Notes under the pieces: generated by a model | The model's database searches: none | Seen by the model: the letters and a program-made list of their open reading frames with translations, nothing else | What the model was told of the DNA's origin: nothing | Assembly: GCA_026182355.1 (NCBI GenBank) | Contig: JAPFBL010000068.1 | Span: forward strand, 8,593,001 to 8,657,000 | Direction of reading: 5' to 3' | Length of the DNA: 64,000 nucleotides | DNA from: Hermatobates lingyangjiaoensis | Lineage: Eukaryota; Arthropoda; Insecta; Hemiptera; Hermatobatidae | Translations under genes and position numbers: made by a program | Shown here: positions 1-9,648 of the stretch, in pieces | Layout: the number at the start of each line of letters is the position of its first letter | How positions within the stretch are numbered: position 1 is the stretch's first letter

Positions 1-543
1 CTAAACCCGGCAAAGAGTGCCCACATCCGTTTCTGTAAAGGTACACCTCCTCTTCCACCTCCTGTCTTCATTGGAGATCGAGCCATACCATATGAAACAC
101 AGGTAAAATATCTGGGTCTCATATTAGACTCCAGATTGACATTCAGGCAACATCTCCGGAGCAAATCTAAGCTGGGAATGTTCCTAATGTGCAATCTTTA
201 TTCCATCCTCAAATCAAGTAGTACTCCACTGACAGTGAAGGACCTTGTCTATAAGGCGGTCATTCGCTCGACTATGACATATGGATGCTCAGTCTGGTTT
301 GGAGCGGCGCCCACGAACAAGAACTGCATCCAAGTCGTACAGAATAAATGTGCCCGCCTTATAGCTAGAGCGCCATGGTATGCTAGAAATTTTGATATTC
401 AGCATGATTTGAGTTGGGAATCAATTGATTGCTACATTGGTCGACTTGCTAACAATGAAGACAAAAAACTGTCCACCCATCCAAATCTCCTTGTTCGGGA
501 CCTGATTCCAACAAACAACTCTTCCCAATCCCATGACTCCTAA
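1..543 (+). CDS. C-terminal part of a Jockey-clade LINE reverse transcriptase (partial)
   Basis: Frame 1 is open from the window edge to the TAA at 541-543, about 180 codons; the 5' part lies outside the window. The protein reads like the thumb and C-terminal region of Jockey-type non-LTR reverse transcriptases: LNPAKS near the start, VKYLGLILDSRLTFRQHL (about residues 36-53), SSTPLTVKDLVYKAVIRSTMTYG, then WFGAA, VQNKCARLIARAPWYARN and a final DL-rich segment. The family copies its own RNA into nicked chromosomal DNA. No frameshift is visible in this segment, so the insertion may be fairly young. The element continues into a short 3' UTR and an A-rich tail just downstream. I am confident of the family and less sure of the exact lineage. 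Confidence 0.85.
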   Translation, partial: LNPAKSAHIRFCKGTPPLPPPVFIGDRAIPYETQVKYLGLILDSRLTFRQHLRSKSKLGMFLMCNLYSILKSSSTPLTVKDLVYKAVIRSTMTYGCSVWFGAAPTNKNCIQVVQNKCARLIARAPWYARNFDIQHDLSWESIDCYIGRLANNEDKKLSTHPNLLVRDLIPTNNSSQSHDS

Positions 544-709
544 TAGCTCCCTCCCTGAACTAAATATGACGACCTGATGACTTATAAATAATATAGTACC
601 TCATATAATGCAAAGCTGCAAGACCATACGACCACGAATACGACTCCTTTCCCTGACAGACTAACGCCCCCAGTATTGACAATGCCTACTGACCAAAACA
701 AAAAAAAAA
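544..709 (+). mobile_element. 3' UTR and A-rich tail of the Jockey-type LINE
   Basis: After the reverse transcriptase stop codon come about 150 bp of moderately GC-rich non-coding sequence, then an A-rich run at about 695-709. This is the expected end of a LINE inserted by target-primed reverse transcription. The upstream target duplication lies outside the window, so the boundary cannot be tested here. Confidence 0.55.
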
Positions 710-1270
710 GCAGCAAGATAATTTAGCAGTAGTGGGCCTCTGGTCCGGAACTGCTAATTACGACGTGCACTGTCGTGCATGGAACTCTTCGTTGGTCGTT
801 GGTCGTTGGATCTCTCTCTCTAACTGAGCGTAAGGTGACTATCATGCCACCAGAACAGAGTAAGTGCCACAACGCACGACTACTGCGTCCCTTCAGCAAC
901 CAGTCTTACCACGTGCATTATAAATTTCTCGTACTCTCGCCAGGTCGAATAATCATAAACGTTCTAAAAATAATACCTATGTTCAAACTAATTTCCAAAA
1001 TCTACGAGAGCTTATTTCTAAAAAAGATATAAAAATATTTGTTACCACTAAACAACAAACTAAATAAAAAAGAAATTTTGTTAAAATGAATAACCAAAAA
1101 ATAGTAATCTAAAAAGGTGATCCAGAAATTTCAATCACAGCAAAGGGCAGTAAAGCTACAAGAACTGATTATCAACTTGCACTAATAGATTACCTGAGAA
1201 TTTTTTTTTAGATTAACTTAAACATTTTTTAACAGAATAGAGTTAATGATAATTCTGATTTTAAAGTTAA
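710..1270 (+). other. GC-richer segment abutting the LINE tail; possible 5' region of a second retroelement
   Basis: Immediately after the A-tail, 720-960 is clearly more GC-rich than the surrounding DNA and contains short direct repeats (ttggtcg repeated near 791-807) and a (TC)n run. From about 960 the sequence becomes A-rich, with broken reading frames rich in Lys, Asn and Ile. This could be the 5' UTR and gag-like start of another LINE copy inserted head-to-tail, but no diagnostic domain is visible. The 85-codon frame at 775-1032 has no recognisable feature. Confidence 0.25.
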
Positions 1271-1460
1271 ATTAAAGATTTTGAAGATATCTTAAACAGT
1301 TAATATATGATATACTCAGCAACAATAGTAGTAGAAAACTATATTGGGAGAATTCAAATACCACACAATAACGGATTACAATAAGTGAAGAAGTGGAAAC
1401 TGTTTTCACTACTGCTCGCCTAGAGCTGAGGTAAGCCCAAGCACACTCTCCCAGTGAACT

Positions 1461-1471
1461 CTTTTAGTATG
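1461..1471. repeat. Left target-site duplication of the Penelope-like array
   Basis: The sequence cttttagtatg occurs here, directly before the first PLE base, and again at 9638-9648 directly after the inverted terminal fragment. The match may extend one base further (t). It is long enough to support insertion of the whole array as a single unit. Confidence 0.8.
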
Positions 1472-1558
1472 TTCATGCATTTTTTCATTACCACAGAGGT
1501 TAGTAACATTAATATTAAAATTACAGTAATCCGTCTTACCTCGTACCCTGCTGCTGAA

Positions 1559-1601
1559 GCTCTTAGACCGGTTTCGGGCGTCACCCATCTTCAATAAGAA
1601 C
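1559..1601 (-). ncRNA. Hammerhead-ribozyme-like motif in the downstream terminal repeat of the PLE array
   Basis: Minus-strand order: stem I GUUCUUA, core UUGAAGA, an extra U, stem II GGG(UGACG)CCC, GAAA, the self-complementary CCGG, U16.1 C17, then stem I UAAGAGC, which pairs with GUUCUUA over 7 bp with one G-U. This matches the minimal hammerheads known from Penelope-like elements. Two departures from the consensus are seen: U at position 3 (normally C) and one extra base between A9 and stem II. Confidence 0.65.
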
Positions 1602-1734
1602 TGATCAACTAAATCTACGGAGTCCTACCTTTCTTTTTATATAACCTACCTACTTCCCAATGCTGCCTAGATTTTAATATTTAATTACTTTACCTTTACT
1701 TTTATTTTTATTTTATTTTATTTTACTTTTTATT

Positions 1735-4299
1735 TTAATTATTATTATTTAGTTTAATTCTTTTCTTATTATTTTCGTCATTGTCCAGTCTGTCAAGTCG
1801 TCGCTTCAATTTCTTTAACGGTTTAAATAGTGTATCGCTTTGGTGATTTATTTGTTCATTTATTAGCTTACCCGATTCTTTATTTTTAAATATCTCTAAT
1901 TCTTCATTTACGTTTAGTCTTTTTCCTTTTGTCCTGTTTTTATTAAGGTCATTGAATTTTCTAAACTGTCCGGTTCATGTCCATATTCCGTTAGGTGGTT
2001 AGCATAATTAGATTTATTTGTGTTATTTAGATAATCTTTAATGTGTTCTTTATATCTTAATTTTAGGGTCCTTCCCGTTTGTCCAATATATATATGATTA
2101 CAATTTTTACATTTTATTTTATATACCCCGCTTTTATCATATTTATTAGTTTTATTTTCTGTTGAGTTATCTAATCTTTGGTTAATTGAATTATTTGTTT
2201 TAAACCCTATATTTATATTGTATTGTTTTAGTAAGTTTGCGATTTTATGACTTATTTGACCTATAAACGTTATACACGCGTATTTATCGTTATTAATTCT
2301 TTCATTATTAAAATTTATTTTATTTCTTCTGGTTTTTAGCATTTTGTCTATTACGTTTGTATTATACCCGTTGTTATTTGCTATTGTTTTTATTATATTT
2401 AACTCGCTATTATAGTTAGTTTTATTCATCGGAATTTTTATTAATCTATCTATCATATAACGGAAAGCTGCTAATTTTTGTTGCCTAGGATGGATTGAAG
2501 TTTTATGTATGGTTATATCGGTCGCGGTGGGTTTCCTATATATTTTAAAACTAAGCTTTTTGTCATTTTTTTCTATAGTTAGATCCATAAAGTTTATTTG
2601 ATTGTTTACTTCTATTTCGTGTGTAAATTTTATTTTATTATTTAGTGAGTTTAGGTAGTTTTTAATATTTATTATATTATCTTCATTTTCATTATTTACG
2701 ATTAGGAAGGAGTCATCCACATATCTGCTATAATGGACTACGTTGAATTTCTCTTTTATTTTTTTGACATAGGTTTTTTCTAATTCCTGTAAAAATATTT
2801 CGGATAATATAGCCGAAGTTGGATGTCCCATTCCTAATCCATCTTTCGCTAAATAAAATTCGTTATTAAATTGGAAATAGTTTTGTTTTAGAGTTGTATT
2901 TGTTAAATTTATTATTTCGTTTATACTGTTATCATGATCATATTGTTTATCTATTTTACGTATTATGTTTATTACTTCCGACCTAGGGATTGACGTATAC
3001 AGATTTTCAATGTCGAATGATATTAGTTTTGTTTTTTTATTTATATTTATATCTTTTATTTTATTTACTAAATCACCGGAATTCTTAATATTATACGTAT
3101 TTGGTAGCCTAACCTTATCTTTTATCAGTTTTGCTAATTCTTTTGATAATTTATATGCTGGGGCATTTCTATAATTTATCACGGGTCTTATTGGCTCTCC
3201 TACCTTATGTACTTTGATTTGGGCTTTTAACCGCGGGGCATTTGGATTCATGTTTATATATTTATACGTTTCGTTAGGATTTATAATAGTTGGAGATTTA
3301 CTAACTATACGTCTGATTATGTTTTGAAACTTTTTAGTAGGGTCATTCTTTAGTTTTTCGTAATTGTTTTTATCTATAAAATCTTGCGTTTTTTTTAATA
3401 TATTCCGTTTTATTTATTATAACTATAGAATTACCTTTGTCTGCTTTAGTAGCTAACGCGTTGGCTTTTTGGATTTTTTTATTGATATTTTTAAGAATTT
3501 GATTATTTTGATTATTAGTTTCATTGCGATTCCTATTATTAATGGTTTTATCTATTATTTCTGAAGCTAGGTGCCTAACATGCTCTTGTTCATTATTAGG
3601 TATTAATTTTATAGCTAATTCTGTATCGGTTATGATAGTTTCGATGTCTTTACTGTTAATTTTCCGTCCTACGTTGTATTTGAACCCTTTATTAAGTAAA
3701 TTGGTTTCTGTCTGCGTAAAAGTTATGTTGGTTTTATTTATTAGCCGAGGATAAAATTTAGTATTTTCTTTATTATAATTATTATTTCTATTTAACAGTT
3801 TGTCGATTTTTTTATTCATTCGGTCGTATTTTTTATTAAGTTCTTTTTTAATTTTTTCGTTTATAATTTTACTCGCGTTTAAAAATGTCTCTGTCTGTAG
3901 AAAATTAGTCAGTCTAATATGTTCAGTCAACAGTCGTTTGTTAGTTTCTGTCTTCTTACAATAAAGTGTCCTTATCTCGTTTTTAAGTCGTAGTGTCTGT
4001 GCCTGTCTAATAGTCTTCTGTCCAGCGTAAGTCAAGTCTTTAGTCTTTATCGTCGCGTATTTAGGAGTTATATTAAGAGATAAACAAGTCTTATTAAACC
4101 AAATATTAGCGTTAATGGTTAGTATTTTCTTTCGTAGTCGTTCAAACTGAGTCATAACCTTAGCCAGACTGGCTGTGTTAAATTCATGCATTTTTTCATT
4201 ACCACAGAGGTTAGTAACATTAATATTAAAATTACAGTAATCCGTCTTACCTCGTACCCTGCTGCTGAAGCTCTTAGACCGGTTTCGGGCGTCACCCAT
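1735..4299 (-). pseudogene. PLE unit A: reverse transcriptase plus GIY-YIG endonuclease, two 1-bp frameshifts
   Basis: The first ATG is at 4299-4297 (MGDARNRSKSF) and the reading ends at a stop near 1735. Seen in order: an N-terminal lysine/asparagine-rich region with WFNKTCL, which recurs in other PLEs here; reverse transcriptase motifs LISFDIENLYTSIP, GLGMGHPTSAILSE and SRYVDDSFL (catalytic DD); then a CKNC...H zinc-binding-like linker and a GIY-YIG nuclease (GVYKIKC, YIGQTGRTLKLRYKEH). The protein would nick target DNA and prime reverse transcription there. The frame breaks at about 3390, where this copy has 8 T and the other two have 7, and at about 1925, one T shorter than unit B. Both are homopolymer changes, so decay and sequencing error are equally possible. 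Codon use is extremely AT-rich. Confidence 0.88.
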
Positions 4300-4312
4300 C
4301 TTCAATAAGAAC
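4270..4312 (-). ncRNA. Hammerhead-ribozyme-like motif between PLE units A and B
   Basis: Identical in sequence to the motif 2,711 bp away. It overlaps the 5' end of the unit A ORF: the first ATG (4299-4297) begins at core base A9 and the extra base, so the predicted cleavage site falls in the eighth codon. Cleavage would separate this start codon from the rest of the message. A second in-frame ATG (KMHEF, near 4190) lies beyond the cleavage site and could serve processed RNA. Confidence 0.65.
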
Positions 4313-4445
4313 TGATCAACTAAATCTACGGAGTCCTACCTTTCTGTTTATAAAACCTACCTACTTCCCAATGCTGCCTAGATTTTAATATTTAATTACT
4401 TTACCTTTACTTTTATTTTTATTTTATTTTATTTTACTTTTTATT

Positions 4446-6893
4446 TTAATTATTATTATTTAGTTTAATTCTTTTCTTATTATTTTCGTCATTGTCCAGT
4501 CTGTCAAGTCGTCGCTTCAATTTCTTTAACGGTTTAAATAGTGTATCGCTTTGGTGATTTATTTGTTCATTTATTAGCTTACCCGATTCTTTATTTTTAA
4601 ATATCTCTAATTCTTCATTTACGTTTAGTCTTTTTCCTTTTTGTCCTGTTTTTATTAAGGTCATTGAATTTTCTAAACTGTCCGGTTCATGTCCATATTC
4701 CGTTAGGTGGTTAGCATAATTAGATTTATTTGTGTTATTTAGATAATCTTTAATGTGTTCTTTATATCTTAATTTTAGGGTCCTTCCCGTTTGTCCAATA
4801 TATATATGATTACAATTTTTACATTTTATTTTATATACCCCGCTTTTATCATATTTATTAGTTTTATTTTCTGTTGAGTTATCTAATCTTTGGTTAATTG
4901 AATTATTTGTTTTAAACCCTATATTTATATTGTATTGTTTTAGTAAGTTTGCGATTTTATGACTTATTTGACCTATAAACGTTATACACGCGTATTTATC
5001 GTTATTAATTCTTTCATTATTAAAATTTATTTTATTTCTTCTGGTTTTTAGCATTTTATCTATTACGTTTGTATTATACCCGTTGTTATTTGCTATTGTT
5101 TTTATTATATTTAACTCGCTATTATAGTTAGTTTTATTCATCGGAATTTTTATTAATCTATCTATCATATAACGGAAAGCTGCTAATTTTTGTTGCCTAG
5201 GATGGATTGAAGTTTTATGTATGGTTATATCGGTCGCGGTGGGTTTCCTATATATTTTAAAACTAAGCTTTTTGTCATTTTTTTCTATAGTTAGATCCAT
5301 AAAGTTTATTTGATTGTTTACTTCTATTTCGTGTGTAAATTTTATTTTATTATTTAGTGAGTTTAGGTAGTTTTTAATATTTATTATATTATCTTCATTT
5401 TCATTATTTACGATTAGGAAGGAGTCATCCACATATCTGCTATAATGGACTACGTTGAATTTCTCTTTTATTTTTTTGACATAGGTTTTTTCTAATTCCT
5501 GTAAAAATATTTCGGATAATATAGCCGAAGTTGGATGTCCCATTCCTAATCCATCTTTCGCTAAATAAAATTCGTTATTAAATTGGAAATAGTTTTGTTT
5601 TAGAGTTGTATTTGTTAAATTTATTATTTCGTTTATACTGTTATCATGATCATATTGTTTATCTATTTTACGTATTATGTTTATTACTTCCGACCTAGGA
5701 TTGACGTATACAGATTTTCAATGTCGAATGATATTAGTTTTGTTTTTTTATTTATATTTATATCTTTTATTTTATTTACTAAATCACCGGAATTCTTAAT
5801 ATTATACGTATTTGGTAGCCTAACCTTATCTTTTATCAGTTTTGCTAATTCTTTTGATAATTTATATGCTGGGGCATTTCTATAATTTATCACGGGTCTT
5901 ATTGGCTCTCCTACCTTATGTACTTTGATTTGGGCTTTTAACCGCGGGGCATTTGGATTCATGTTTATATATTTATACGTTTCGTTAGGATTTATAATAG
6001 TTGGAGATTTACTAACTATACGTCTGATTATGTTTTGAAACTTTTTAGTAGGGTCATTCTTTAGTTTTTCGTAATTGTTTTTATCTATAAAATCTTGCGT
6101 TTTTTTAATATATTCCGTTTTATTTATTATAACTATAGAATTACCTTTGTCTGCTTTAGTAGCTAACGCGTTGGCTTTTTGGATTTTTTTATTGATATTT
6201 TTAAGAATTTGATTATTTTGATTATTAGTTTCATTGCGATTCCTATTATTAATGGTTTTATCTATTATTTCTGAAGCTAGGTGCCTAACATGCTCTTGTT
6301 CATTATTAGGTATTAATTTTATAGCTAATTCTGTATCGGTTATGATAGTTTCGATGTCTTTACTGTTAATTTTCCGTCCTACGTTGTATTTGAACCCTTT
6401 ATTAAGTAAATTGGTTTCTGTCTGCGTAAAAGTTATGTTGGTTTTATTTATTAGCCGAGGATAAAATTTAGTATTTTCTTTATTATAATTATTATTTCTA
6501 TTTAACAGTTTGTCGATTTTTTTATTCATTCGGTCGTATTTTTTATTAAGTTCTTTTTTAATTTTTTCGTTTATAATTTTACTCGCGTTTAAAAATGTCT
6601 CTGTCTGTAGAAAATTAGTCAGTCTAATATGTTCAGTCAACAGTCGTTTGTTAGTTTCTGTCTTCTTACAATAAAGTGTCCTTATCTCGTTTTAAGTCGT
6701 AGTGTCTGTGCTGTCTAATAGTCTTATGTCCAGCGTAAGTCAAGTTAGTCTTTATCGTCGCGTATTAGGAGTTATATTAAGAGATACAGGTTCTTATTAA
6801 ACCAGAATAGGTAGCGTTAATCCGTTAGTATTTTCTGTTCGTAGTCAGTTCTAATTGAGTCATAACCTGACGCCAGAAACTGTGTCTAAGAGC
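4446..6893 (-). pseudogene. PLE unit B: reverse transcriptase plus GIY-YIG endonuclease, frameshifted
   Basis: This is the same protein as unit A. The reverse transcriptase core through the GIY-YIG domain is open at 4446-5543 and includes the true C terminus (lysine/asparagine-rich, ending in four Asn), which unit A lost to its frameshift. The N-terminal half is open at 5684-6640. The two halves are separated by a 1-base loss near 5697, where units read gacctagga here against gacctaggga in unit A; unit C shares the shorter form. Above 6640 the frame collapses where the sequence starts to look blended with other DNA. The lesions in A and B are at different positions, so neither copy is intact as written. 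Confidence 0.85.
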
Positions 6894-7930
6894 TTCATGC
6901 ATTTTTTCAGTTACCAAGAGGTTAGTAACGGATTAATATTAAAATTTAAAGTTAATCCGTCTTACCTCGTACTGCTGCTGATAGCTAAACTTACACTACG
7001 GTTAAAGATAACCCATCATTCAATAAGTAATATCAACTAAATCTACAGGAGTCCTACCTTATCTGTTTAAGAACCTACCTACTTCCAATGCTGCCTAGTA
7101 TTTTCAGTATTCTACTTTACTCTAGCAAAATGACTTTTATTTTGATTATTAGTGCTGGAATTTACTTTTCAGTTAAAACTCATATTAGTTTCATAGTAAC
7201 TGGAAATTCTTATTCTTATTAGTGTTCGATAATTGTCAGGATCAAGTCGTATCTAAAGCTTCAATGTTGGATAATAAACGGTTTAAATAGTGTATCGCTG
7301 TTGGTGATTAATATTGCCCATTTACTATAGCTTACCGTGCGTATAGTCAAGTATATTTTTCGTATGATATCTAATTCTGTCGATTTACAGATGTAGATCT
7401 TTATCCTTGTTGTCAAAAACTTGTATTACAAAACATTGACACTTTAGCCATAAACATGTGCAGAGATTCATCGTCCATAACCGTTAGGTGGTTAAGCATA
7501 ACTTAGATTTATTCGTGTCGATTTAGACAAGTCTGTTAATGTGTTCTTTATATCTAATTTTAGGGTGCCTCGTTTGTCCAATATATATATGATTATCAAT
7601 TTTAACATTTTATTCTTATATCCCCGCTTTTATCATATAGTTAGTTTTATTATTCATGTTGAGTTATCTAATCTTGGTTAATTGCACACCTATTCGTTTT
7701 AAATGACCCTATATTTATATTGTGATTGTTTCATGCAAAGGATTTGCCATTTGATGACTTATTTGACCTATACCAACGTATACAAGCGTTATCGTTATTA
7801 ACCATGTCGACTTATTAAAATTTATTTTATTTCTTCAATAAGTTTTAAGCATTTTGTCTATTACGTTGTATTATACCCTTCTTATTTGCTATTATTTTAT
7901 TTTAACTAGAAATTATAGTTGTTTTATTCA
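6690..7930. other. Blended sequence: PLE interleaved with the unique flank found at about 9470-10330
   Basis: Words from both sources alternate here. PLE words such as tagtgtatcgct and atatatatatgatta are mixed with words also found downstream of the array: gcaaaatgac, taaaactcatattag, atagtcaagtatatttttcg, agccataaacatgtgcagag, gcacacctat and catgcaaaggatt (compare 9770-10290). The offset is about 2,711 bp at the start, one PLE unit, and drifts to about 2,540 through indels. Most likely reads from the array's right end were mis-registered by one unit and merged in the consensus. It should not be annotated as genuine PLE divergence. Confidence 0.75.
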
Positions 7931-9447
7931 TCGGAATTTGTTTAATCTATCTATCATATAACGGAAAGCTGCTAATTTTTGTTGCCTAGGATGGATTGAA
8001 GTTTTATGTATGGTTAACGGTCGCGGTGGGTTTCCTATATATTTTTAAAACTAAGCTTTTTGTCATTTTTTTCTATAGTTAGATCCATAAAGTTTATTTG
8101 ATTGCTTTACTTCTATTTCTGTGTAAATTTTTTATTTTATTTTTAGTGAGTTTAGGTAGTTTTTAATAATTTTATTATATTATCTTCATTTTCAATTTAC
8201 GATTAGAAGGAGTCATCCACATATCTGCTATAATGGACTACGTTGAATTTCTCTTTTATTTTTTTGACATAGGTTTTTTCTAATTCCTGTAAAAATATTT
8301 CGGATAATATAGCCGAAGTTGGATGTCCCATTCCTAATCCATCTTTCGCTAAATAAAATTCGTTATTAAATTGGAAATATTTTTTTTAGAGTTGTATTTG
8401 TTAAATTTATTATTTCGTTTATACTGTTATCATGATCTATTGTTTATCTATTTTACGTATTATGTTTATTACTTCCGACCTAGGATTGACGTATACAGAT
8501 TTTCAATGTCGAATGATATTAGTTTTTTTTTTTTATTTATATTTATATCTTTTATTTTATTTACTAAATCACCGGAATTCTTAATATTAAGTATTTGGTA
8601 GCCTAACCTTATCTTTTATATTTTTTGTAATTTTTTGATAATTTATATCTCAATTTTCTATAAATTTACACGGGTCTTATTGGCTCTCCTACCTTATGTA
8701 CTTTGATTTGGGTTTTAACCGCGGGCATTTGGATTCATGTTTATATTTTATACGTTTCGTTAGGATTTATAATAGTTGGAGATTTACTAACTATACGTCT
8801 GATTATGTTTTGAAACTTTTTAGTAGGGTCATTCTTTAGTTTTTCGTAATTGTTTTTATCTATAAAATCTTGCGTTTTTTTAATATATTCCGTTTTATTT
8901 ATTATAACTATAGAATTACCTTTGTCTGCTTTAGTAGCTAACGCGTTGGCTTTTTGGATTTTTTTATTGATATTTTTAAGAATTTGATTATTTTGATTAT
9001 TAGTTTCATTGCGATTCCTATTATTAATGGTTTTTCTATTATTTCTGAAGCTAGGTGCCTAACATGCTCTTGTTCATTATTAGGTATTAATTTTATAGCT
9101 AATTCTGTATCGGTTATGATAGTTTCGATGTCTTTACTGTTAATTTTCCGTCACGTTGTATTTGAACCCTTTATTAAGTAAATTGGTTTCTGTCTGCGTA
9201 AAAGTTATGTTGGTTTTATTTATTAGCCGAGGATAAAATTTAGTATTTTCTTTATTATAATTATTATTTCTATTTAACAGTTTGTCGATTTTTTTATTCA
9301 TTCGGTCGTATTTTTTATTAAGTTCTTTTTTAATTTTTTCGTTTATAATTTTACTCGCGTTTAAAAATGTCTCTGTCTGTAGAAAATTAGTCAGTCTAAT
9401 ATGTTCAGTCAACAGTCGTTTGTTAGTTTCTGTCTTCTTACAATAAA
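7157..9447 (-). pseudogene. PLE unit C: 5'-truncated and heavily damaged reverse transcriptase/endonuclease
   Basis: The best-preserved part, 9140-9412, encodes the N-terminal segment beginning with the equivalent of TEHIRLTNFLQTETF. 8371-9100 carries recognisable reverse transcriptase sequence with several 1-3 base losses, and the YVDD region is recognisable near 8215. Below about 7930 the GIY-YIG portion is scrambled by interleaved foreign bases. The 5' end of the ORF stops abruptly near 9447, at the junction with the inverted terminal fragment, which is typical 5' truncation for a PLE. The small deletions cluster in homopolymers and look more like unpolished long-read sequence than natural decay, though I cannot exclude the latter. 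Confidence 0.75.
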
Positions 9448-9465
9448 AGGCAGCATCTTCTTACT

Positions 9466-9637
9466 TATTAAAATCTAGGCAGCATTGGGAAGTAGGTAGG
9501 TTATATAAACAGAAAGGTAGGACTCCGTAGATTTAGTTGATCAGTTCTTATTGAAGATGGGTGACGCCCGAAACCGGTCTAAGAGCTTCAGCAGCAGGGT
9601 ACGAGGTAAGACGGATTACTGTAATTTTAATATTAAT
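9466..9637 (+). repeat. Inverted PLE terminal-repeat fragment at the 5' side of the array
   Basis: This segment is the reverse complement of roughly 1509-1680 and carries the ribozyme-like motif. It lies between the truncated 5' end of unit C and the right target duplication. The same layout (inverted end fragment, then truncated plus-strand body) recurs at 39420-40732. The short spacer at about 9437-9465 contains ggcagcat and cttcttac, each of which also occurs in the adjoining sequence on one side. Confidence 0.8.
9544..9586 (+). ncRNA. Hammerhead-ribozyme-like motif in the inverted terminal fragment of the PLE array
   Basis: Plus-strand copy: stem I 9544-9550 pairs with 9580-9586; core 9551-9557; extra T 9558; stem II 9559-9569; GAAA 9570-9573; CCGG 9574-9577; U and C at 9578-9579. 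The sequence is identical to the minus-strand copies, so the motif is preserved while oriented opposite to the coding units. Confidence 0.6.
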
Positions 9638-9648
9638 CTTTTAGTATG
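9638..9648. repeat. Right target-site duplication of the Penelope-like array
   Basis: Second copy of cttttagtatg, directly after the inverted terminal fragment; it matches 1461-1471 exactly. The sequence beyond it shows no PLE similarity. Confidence 0.8.

Larger units (their letters stand above)
1472..9637 (-). mobile_element. Penelope-like element array: two full units and one truncated unit, head-to-tail, plus an inverted terminal fragment
   Basis: Three units are read on the minus strand. The landmark ttcatgc, just past the terminal repeat (pLTR-like region), recurs at 1472, 4183 and 6894, exactly 2,711 bp apart. Unit boundaries in this frame are 1472-4182, 4183-6893 and 6894 to about 9447; the last lacks the 5' part of its ORF. 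An inverted pLTR fragment (9466-9637) closes the upstream end, and an 11-bp duplication flanks the whole. Tandem units and a reversed terminal piece are typical of Penelope-group insertions. The first two units are nearly identical and differ mainly by single-base homopolymer length changes. The third is clean from about 8780 to 9430, but carries many small deletions at 8040-8770 and is blended with unrelated sequence at 6690-7930. Confidence 0.9.

Noticed and set aside
1409..1594. 61-codon minus frame at the array's downstream end
   Set aside because: Its first part is the PLE terminal repeat (the same N-terminal residues as unit A), and its end reads into flanking DNA across the target duplication; it is not a gene.
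2965..3174. Plus-strand frames inside the PLE array (also 3524-3754, 5646-5885, 6234-6464, 8371-8601, 8954-9181)
   Set aside because: They are antisense shadows of the reverse transcriptase ORF; they repeat at the 2,711-bp period and show no domain of their own.
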